This document shows positions 22,132-27,446 of a stretch of 27,446 bases of DNA, one piece after another (position 1 is the stretch's first letter; each line of letters starts with the position of its first letter). The notes beneath the pieces are model-generated. The model searched no databases. It was given only the letters and a program-made list of their open reading frames with translations, and had not been told where the DNA came from. The stretch lies in assembly GCA_964503595.1 (NCBI GenBank), contig CAZDAM010000041.1, positions 1 to 27,446 on the forward strand, given 5' to 3'. Source of the stretch: CAZDAM01 sp964503595 (lineage in GTDB: Bacteria > Muiribacteriota > UBA6191). The translations under genes were made by a program, and so were the position numbers.

Positions 22132-23734
22132 GCTTCTGCTTTCTTTTAAACTGAAGACCCAGATAAGATGCCAGAAGGACTTCAAAGGCGACAAAACTCC
22201 AGAACCAGTGCGTTCCACCACTGCCGAAGCCATAGCTGTGAAGGCCAGCCCCGATAATGTAGTTGACTCCGTACCAGGTCATCAGAATCATCAGATAGCA
22301 GATCAGAGACCAGAGTACGGTTCCATCCTGGCGGATTTTACCGTTTTTGCGGGCATGCAGAAGAGCCATGTAGCAGAGGAAGGCAATCAGGGACCAGGTT
22401 TCCTTGGGGTCCCATCCCCAGAAACGCCCCCAGCTTTCATTGGCCCAGATTCCACCAAGAATAATGCCAACCACCAGAAGCAGGGCTCCGACCCGAATGG
22501 AGTTCAGGATCAGACCATGCAGGTTGCTTAAAGCTTCGTGAGCGGGTCTGGTAACTCTTAGAATGAGGTAGAGATGAGCCAGAATGGCGGAGAGGGTAAA
22601 TGCTCCGTAGCTCGATACAATCGTCATTACATGGATGATCAGCCAGTAATTGGACCGTAGAACGGCTTCTAAAACCCCAAGGCTGGAATCCATGGGCAGA
22701 AGATCGGCAAGGATCAGGGTCAAGGCGCCGGTGACGCTTGCCGCCAGGTGATACCAGGAGTTGAACTTTTTGGCCTGGGTGATCAGGAAAATCACTCCGG
22801 AGGCCCAGGCCATAAAGACTACAGACTCATACATATTGCTAACAGGAGGTCTTTCCAGAATATAGACTCTTAGACCCAAAGCCCAGGTATGCAGGACCAG
22901 AGCCACCCAGAAGGAGCACTGGGAAAGGGTTTTCATGATGGGGTTGGAGGTCTGCAGGAAAAACAGGATAAAGAGGACAGAGAGGGCGTAGAAAATTGCA
23001 GATTTGCGATAAGGCTTGAAATCCAGATACAGAATTTCCTGCTCGAAGCGGGACTGCATGTCGGAGTCAATGGTAAAGAACTGCTGCCGAAGCTCTGTGA
23101 AGCTCTGGATACCTTCGGTGAGAGTCGTACCCTGATTCTGGTGATACCCGGCCAGAATTTTGCCAAAGGCTTCGATATAGGCCTGTTGTTCTTCCATGGA
23201 ATAGCCCATCATCCTGGATAGGGGCTGCCAGTTTGCTCCTCCGTCCTTGGGAGGAATCAGAAACAGGCTTTCTCCCTGAATGATGCCGGAAATCAGGTGA
23301 ATGGCGTTTTCCAGGCTGCGGACAGCTTCATCTCTTGGCGTAAGCTTCTTTTTCATGGAAGCTTTCTGCCGGACCTCTGAAAAAAGTTTTTCCAGTCCAG
23401 GAGCCTTGGTGAAGCTGTTGTAGGAGTAATATTTCTGGTTCAAGGGCAGAGCGAACTCTTTTAGAAGATCATGGTTCTGAATCTTGATGATGGGACGATC
23501 CGTGACTTTATCCGGGTTATCCAGAAGACTCAGAAAGAATTCAACTCCGCTCATCCCGAAGGGGTTCTCCTTGCCAGTGATTTCGTAGGCCGATTCACGG
23601 GCAAAAGTGTTCAGAGGTTTGACCCTTCCCCGATCCAGAATGGGGAACAGCTTCAGCTTTTCAAGAGGGGAGAGCTCGGCCTGAAGGCTTGGGGCAATGA
23701 GAACCAGGAGAGTGATGAGGAGAAGACGAATCAT
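22124..23734 (-). CDS. ccsA: cytochrome c biogenesis protein CcsA (system II, long form)
   Basis: CcsA with ResB/CcsB carries haem across the membrane and attaches it to apocytochrome c. The 536-residue product starts with a signal-like segment, then about 200 periplasmic residues. Several transmembrane segments follow, with the haem-handling WWD motif WGRFWGWDPKETW (W435 onward), IHVMTIVSSYGAF and GLHSYGFGSGG supplying the conserved histidines. The long N-terminal extension is absent from the common 300-residue form and is known from larger CcsA variants in several phyla. GGAAGG lies nine bases before the ATG. The gene follows resB by 20 bases. Confidence 0.93.
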   Translation of the reverse strand: MIRLLLITLLVLIAPSLQAELSPLEKLKLFPILDRGRVKPLNTFARESAYEITGKENPFGMSGVEFFLSLLDNPDKVTDRPIIKIQNHDLLKEFALPLNQKYYSYNSFTKAPGLEKLFSEVRQKASMKKKLTPRDEAVRSLENAIHLISGIIQGESLFLIPPKDGGANWQPLSRMMGYSMEEQQAYIEAFGKILAGYHQNQGTTLTEGIQSFTELRQQFFTIDSDMQSRFEQEILYLDFKPYRKSAIFYALSVLFILFFLQTSNPIMKTLSQCSFWVALVLHTWALGLRVYILERPPVSNMYESVVFMAWASGVIFLITQAKKFNSWYHLAASVTGALTLILADLLPMDSSLGVLEAVLRSNYWLIIHVMTIVSSYGAFTLSAILAHLYLILRVTRPAHEALSNLHGLILNSIRVGALLLVVGIILGGIWANESWGRFWGWDPKETWSLIAFLCYMALLHARKNGKIRQDGTVLWSLICYLMILMTWYGVNYIIGAGLHSYGFGSGGTHWFWSFVAFEVLLASYLGLQFKRKQKHG

Positions 23735-23754
23735 GCTGTTTTTCCTTCCGCTTT

Positions 23755-25494
23755 TTAGGAAGAGGGTTTAAACCAGAACATGGTGATGATACCCAGAACC
23801 ATGAGGATACAGCCAAAATAAATGATAGAGGTTCCAGGATCGTACCCGACCTGAAGGCGGGAGATTTCCCGGCCATCAGGGAGAATCTCAAAATCAGCCT
23901 GGTAGAATTTCCACCCCTGATGGATCAGGATGTGGTTCATTTTGATGGTTTTTTCAAAAGTCACCGGAGCATGGGCAGGATCGGTGACGATGACATCCGA
24001 TTCATAGGACATGGCCCGACTGGTACCGGGGTAGTCGATTTTGCGAAAGTCCTTGAGTTCGATCGAAAAAGGCAGGTGCAGAAGTTTGGGGCCGAACTGG
24101 ATGCGATAGTTCTGATCGCCGGCATTCAGTTCATAATCTTCGCCATAGCGCACGGTATGCTCCGTGGTCATTTCATTCCTGGAGTTCAGAATTCTGAAAC
24201 GTACGGCGGGCCTCACACTTTTCATCAGAGGAGATTTTGCAACCATAACCATGGAAGGGATTGCAGTGGCATTGGGAATATATTCATGCACGGTCAGGGT
24301 GAAATCCATCCATCCGGTAGCGGCGGGGCTTCCCAGGCTCAGAGTCCCGGTGGTCCGGCCTCTTGAGGATTGGGAGGCATAAAGAATCGAACCATCCTTG
24401 AGGGGGATTAAAGTCAGCTTTGGTTTGCTGCTGACAGGCATGGCGTCCTGATAGCGAAAGCTGAAGCGGGATTGGGTTTCCCGGCTGCTCTTGAATTCGG
24501 GAATGTTCTGAAAGCGTAGCACGGGTTCGGAAGACTCGTCAGTGGTTAACAGGAAGCGGATGGCGGGGTTTGCAAACTGCTCGCCAGGATCGTTCTGAAG
24601 GGTGTTTTCGATGACTGTGGCAAAGGGGTAGTAATCCAGGAATTCCAGTTTCAGTCCATCTGTTGGGGTCTGGGTTGTCTGCATCAGATCTCTGACGGAT
24701 AAAACGATTTCCTGGTCAGGATTTTCTTCATCCCGGATGTAGAGATTTCCGTGGGCAGGTTCCGGGGGTGCCAGCAGAATCTGGGCCTCTTGCGGGGAAA
24801 CCGGATTTTTCAGCTCGATCTGGGCGGGGCCGATGGCCAGGGTGCTGGCCTGAGGGTTTTTGGGGTTATGGGTTGCCAGCCACTGGTTTTCCAGATTGGC
24901 CATCTGGCCTTTCAGGGAAAATCTGAGGGCGGGCTGGTTTTTCAGGCCCGTTTGGGCGGTGGTGTAAAGAAAGCTGTCTTCCGAATGGGCCGAAACTTTC
25001 TCAATCAGAATTCTTTGTCCGGTCCCAGGGAGAGAAAAAGCCAGATTGGGCTCTTTATCCTCGAAGAAATCGGTGTCCAGTTCCCAGATCTGGCTGTTCT
25101 GGGAGTAGACTTTGAACAGGGTTCCTTCCTGGACAATGGCATTGCCCTGCTCTCCTTCAAAAAGACTGAGCATGCCTTCCTGGCCAATTTGACGGGTGAT
25201 GAAGGAGCCAATTAGAATGATCAGGATGCCGGCATGAGTCATGACAAAACCGGTATGGCTTCTGCGAAAGGGCATTCTCAGCCAGGTGGCGAAGAAGATA
25301 TTGACGAATACCAGCCCCAGAACAAGGTCGAACCATCGGGTTTTATAGATCCAGAGATTGGCATTACGGGTTCCGTATTGCCCCTCAATCCAGGTGGCAA
25401 TGGTGAGAAGTATGGCCAGAAAAACCAGAACGAAAATGGCCAGATTGAGTGAACCGAGCTTTTGCAAGATCGGATGATGCTTATGTTTGGACAT
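23755..25494 (-). CDS. resB: cytochrome c biogenesis protein ResB (CcsB)
   Basis: ResB works with CcsA in system II cytochrome c maturation. The 579-residue product has an N-terminal transmembrane hairpin region (about 10-115: LGSLNLAIFVLVFLAILLTI, WFDLVLGLVFVNIFFATWL, FVMTHAGILIILIGSFI). A large periplasmic beta-rich domain follows (about 120-550), then a last segment near the end (IIYFGCILMVLGIITMFWF). The HTGFVMTHAG stretch holds the His typical of this family. ATG 25494 (MSKHKHH) has GGAGGGG six bases upstream; the in-frame ATG at 25509 is rejected. First gene of the resB-ccsA operon. Confidence 0.92.
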   Translation of the reverse strand: MSKHKHHPILQKLGSLNLAIFVLVFLAILLTIATWIEGQYGTRNANLWIYKTRWFDLVLGLVFVNIFFATWLRMPFRRSHTGFVMTHAGILIILIGSFITRQIGQEGMLSLFEGEQGNAIVQEGTLFKVYSQNSQIWELDTDFFEDKEPNLAFSLPGTGQRILIEKVSAHSEDSFLYTTAQTGLKNQPALRFSLKGQMANLENQWLATHNPKNPQASTLAIGPAQIELKNPVSPQEAQILLAPPEPAHGNLYIRDEENPDQEIVLSVRDLMQTTQTPTDGLKLEFLDYYPFATVIENTLQNDPGEQFANPAIRFLLTTDESSEPVLRFQNIPEFKSSRETQSRFSFRYQDAMPVSSKPKLTLIPLKDGSILYASQSSRGRTTGTLSLGSPAATGWMDFTLTVHEYIPNATAIPSMVMVAKSPLMKSVRPAVRFRILNSRNEMTTEHTVRYGEDYELNAGDQNYRIQFGPKLLHLPFSIELKDFRKIDYPGTSRAMSYESDVIVTDPAHAPVTFEKTIKMNHILIHQGWKFYQADFEILPDGREISRLQVGYDPGTSIIYFGCILMVLGIITMFWFKPSS

Positions 25495-25517
25495 CCTGAG
25501 CCCCTCCAACGGCCCCT

Positions 25518-25545
25518 ATATTAGGTGTTTGTGAAGGATTGTCAA
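25518..25545 (-). promoter_or_regulatory. promoter of the resB-ccsA operon
   Basis: On the minus strand TTGACA (25545-25540), 16 bases, TAATAT (25523-25518). The -35 is a perfect consensus. Transcription should start near 25511, 17 bases before the resB start and just upstream of the GGAGGGG ribosome binding site. The next gene on the plus strand would overlap it if started at GTG 25525. Confidence 0.7.
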
Positions 25546-25584
25546 GAATTCAGCCCGAATGGGGCATCTTTCGAACGCAAAGTC

Positions 25585-26091
25585 ATGTCCGTCTGGCTTG
25601 CGCTTTTTTCCCTGATCACCGGTTTTCTGGCATGGCCCCATCACTCGGAGCCGACATTTCTGGAAAGAATTGGATACGCCCCGCAAAATCCTCCGCCCCG
25701 GAATGAGGGGGTTTTGGATCTGATCCGTTCCTTAAAGGATGAAGCCGGAAAATACCCGCTTCGTACCGATGTTCTGGAGGGAGTTCATCATCAGGGGTTG
25801 ACGCTCAGGGGGCTGGGTGAAGTCCGGTTTGGAGGAGTCAGACCGGCTATTGAGACAGGAATCTGGCAGGAATGGGCAATGAAGCGCCTGAAAGGCCGTC
25901 CCTTGATGGTGCAGATACTTGAGAATAAGAGGGTCAGAATCTGGATGGGGCAGGATAGCGTGGGAGAGACTTTGACTCGCATGGGGTATTTTGTACCTGA
26001 CTCGAGTACGGGAGAAAAGCGTTGGGATGACAGGCTTGAGGCTTTTCATCGGGAGGCGTTTGAGATGAAAAGGGGAATTTATCGCCCATGA
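25585..26091 (+). CDS. secreted protein with a possible staphylococcal-nuclease-like fold
   Basis: From ATG 25585 the product is 168 residues with a signal-like N-terminus (MSVWLALFSLITGFLAWP). The second half resembles an SNase domain in pattern: a beta-like LTLRGLGEVRFGGVRPAIE, a helix-like WQEWAMKRLKGRPL, strands MVQILENKRVRIWMGQD, LTRMGYFV, and a closing FHREAFEMKRGIYRP, like the A-R-x-x-K-R-G-I/L-W end of that family. The usual catalytic Arg/Glu residues are not evident, so any nuclease function is doubtful. The in-frame GTG at 25525 overlaps the opposing promoter. Its stop overlaps the next ATG, forming a two-gene operon. Confidence 0.6.
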   Translation: MSVWLALFSLITGFLAWPHHSEPTFLERIGYAPQNPPPRNEGVLDLIRSLKDEAGKYPLRTDVLEGVHHQGLTLRGLGEVRFGGVRPAIETGIWQEWAMKRLKGRPLMVQILENKRVRIWMGQDSVGETLTRMGYFVPDSSTGEKRWDDRLEAFHREAFEMKRGIYRP

Positions 26092-27434
26092 AATGGATTG
26101 TTCTGGGATTGTTATGCCTGAATTGCCCAGGTGCTTTTGAAGATAGAACCTGGATTCGTTCCCATGCTTTTTATCGGGAGTATTTTGCCCAGAAACCTCC
26201 TGTAACAGGAAGCGAAGAGGAAAAATTCTGGCGCTCCAGATTCTTGAAAAAGCTGGAAGAACCTTCTTTGCGCTCCCTTTTGGAGCCCTTTGATGATTTT
26301 GATCTGCTCAGGGAGACACTAAAATTTGAGGCCTTGATTCTGGCTTTGATGGATAAGGAACTTCATATCCGCCTTTCTTCCAACCGGTTTCGGTTTCTCC
26401 GGGATGCTTTTTTGCGCATTTCCCGTGGCAGTGTGGGGCGGGAAGGCGAGCTTGCCAGAGTTCTGGCTCTTTCTGAGCTTCCTTCCCTGCTTTCCCGCAA
26501 AGAGTTGCAGCCGATGATTGGTTCCCTTCTGGAGGCCGGGCTGCTTTCCGCCTGGCTTGGAGGTGTGAGGGGTGCTTTTCGTATGCTTGAGTCCCATCCT
26601 GATCTGGCTGAACTTCAGCCTGCGCAGGATACTCAGCCGGAGGCAGATGCAGTCCGCCTGATGGAAAAAGCCCAGGGGTTTTCCGTGGAAGTGCTGGAAG
26701 CTGCCCGCCATCTTCGGGATGTGAAATTCGTGGAGGCGGTACGAAGCCCGGAATTTTTTGCCATAGCGGGACGTTTTCAGGATGGTATCCATCTGCTGGC
26801 CACCCTGATTCATCACTCTGATGCAGCTCCTCTTCTCTACGAGGCTTCGCATACAGGTCTTCTGTCACGGGTTTTTGAGGAAGCCCGGAGGCTTGAGGCA
26901 GACTGGGTGGCGGATCGGTTATCCGAGATTCATAGTCAATCCCTGCGTTCCTTGGAGTCCTCTGTCATGGTGTCTTTTCAGCATTCCAGAGTAGGCGGGA
27001 TTCTTTTGGGATGGTCCCAGGTGGCCAGGGTGGAGCGACTGATTCGGGAAGGACTTTTTCAGGAGTGGATCCAGATTTTGCCCGCACTTGTGAAAATGGA
27101 TGAGGGAGAAGGGCGGGAGCTTTTTGTCAGACTGAGTGAAAATCAGGCCTCGCTGGCTCTTCGGGAAGAACGGGTTGAGGAACGACAAATTCGCCGTCAG
27201 GAACTTAAAGCTGCCTGCCTTGAATCAATGAGGATGTTGATGAAGGTGAGAGAGCGCTATAATCTTCTTAATAGGGAGCGCATCCGGCTGGATGATGAAG
27301 GCTCTGCTCAGGAACTGGACAGGTTGGCGGGAAATCCGCCGCCCTGCCCGTCCGGGGGAGATTACCGCAATACTCCATCCGAGTGGATCTTTTGCACTGT
27401 TCATGGCCGGGCTCCCATACCAGCCAATGAATGA
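26088..27434 (+). CDS. secreted helical protein with a C-terminal pilin-type CPSGG...C..HG cassette
   Basis: The 448-residue protein has a short signal peptide (MKWIVLGLLCLNCPGAF). It then has a mostly helical body rich in Leu/Glu/Arg (about 40-410) with no family I recognise, and a basic coiled-coil-like segment near 355-395 (EERVEERQIRRQELKAACLE). The C-terminus (about 415-448) reads PPPCPSGGDYRN, then FCTVHGRAP. A CP-x-GG-x-Y ... C-x2-HG ending is familiar from type IV pilin and pseudopilin-like proteins, but this protein has no pilin N-terminus. A Cys disulfide or a metal site is possible. ATG at 26088 overlaps the preceding stop. The window ends 12 bases after the stop, so downstream partners are not seen. 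Confidence 0.75.
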   Translation: MKWIVLGLLCLNCPGAFEDRTWIRSHAFYREYFAQKPPVTGSEEEKFWRSRFLKKLEEPSLRSLLEPFDDFDLLRETLKFEALILALMDKELHIRLSSNRFRFLRDAFLRISRGSVGREGELARVLALSELPSLLSRKELQPMIGSLLEAGLLSAWLGGVRGAFRMLESHPDLAELQPAQDTQPEADAVRLMEKAQGFSVEVLEAARHLRDVKFVEAVRSPEFFAIAGRFQDGIHLLATLIHHSDAAPLLYEASHTGLLSRVFEEARRLEADWVADRLSEIHSQSLRSLESSVMVSFQHSRVGGILLGWSQVARVERLIREGLFQEWIQILPALVKMDEGEGRELFVRLSENQASLALREERVEERQIRRQELKAACLESMRMLMKVRERYNLLNRERIRLDDEGSAQELDRLAGNPPPCPSGGDYRNTPSEWIFCTVHGRAPIPANE

Positions 27435-27446
27435 AGATATCATTAC

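Noticed and set aside
22132..22233. 34-residue extension of the small protein after ccsA
   Set aside because: It is wholly inside ccsA out of frame, and the coupled ATG at 22131 is the natural start.
25525..25584. GTG start 20 codons upstream of the SNase-like gene
   Set aside because: It overlaps the strong resB promoter, and the downstream ATG directly begins a signal-like segment.

Overview
The window reads as a stretch of ordinary bacterial chromosome from a Gram-negative (outer-membrane) organism, carrying 21 intact protein-coding genes plus one decayed gene pair. An Lpt permease (LptF/LptG family), a NeuB-type nonulosonate synthase and several secreted or envelope proteins indicate an LPS-type outer membrane. 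A system II (ResB/CcsA) cytochrome c maturation operon shows respiratory or c-type cytochrome metabolism. The HNH endonuclease and the small GTFYAGGTPLF-type protein have a deltaproteobacterial or Bdellovibrio-like flavour. The DUF5693/CsaB gene is instead reminiscent of lineages that tether the envelope with pyruvylated cell-wall polymers. I cannot assign a phylum from the sequence alone. No tRNA, rRNA, CRISPR array or insertion sequence was seen.

Layout. 1-1640: an HNH endonuclease preceded by two copies of a short repeat and followed by a decayed zeta-toxin-like module on the minus strand. 1639-2286: a MarC-family membrane protein (minus). 2455-5196: an accD-accA-sigma70 operon with overlapping genes behind a recognisable promoter. 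5275-7449: a conserved small protein and a subtilisin-like protease with a polytopic membrane tail. 7478-9399: an unknown minus-strand gene, a PlsC-type acyltransferase, and a secreted TPR/coiled-coil protein. 9524-12068: yqeY, neuB and lptF/G in tight succession. 12243-14087: a membrane GAF-GGDEF diguanylate cyclase with a long Pro/Ala/Gly/Arg repeat tail. 14160-17561: a DUF5693-CsaB fusion followed by a secreted Gln/Ala-rich protein. 17644-21933: an overlapping alpha/beta hydrolase, HrpB-like helicase and metallo-beta-lactamase-fold operon. 21940-25494: resB-ccsA plus a 63-residue protein (minus), behind a TTGACA-16-TAATAT promoter. 25585-27434: two overlapping secreted proteins, one nuclease-fold-like and one ending in a pilin-type Cys/His cassette.

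The main themes are envelope building (fatty acid precursor synthesis, acyltransfer, LPS transport, nonulosonate sugar, pyruvylated polymer) and exported proteins. The most notable items are the DUF5693-CsaB fusion, the repeat-tailed diguanylate cyclase, the membrane-anchored subtilisin, the sigma factor coupled to acetyl-CoA carboxylase genes, and the zeta-like toxin remnant broken inside its Walker A motif. I see no clear multi-gene system that is both complete and wholly undescribed.
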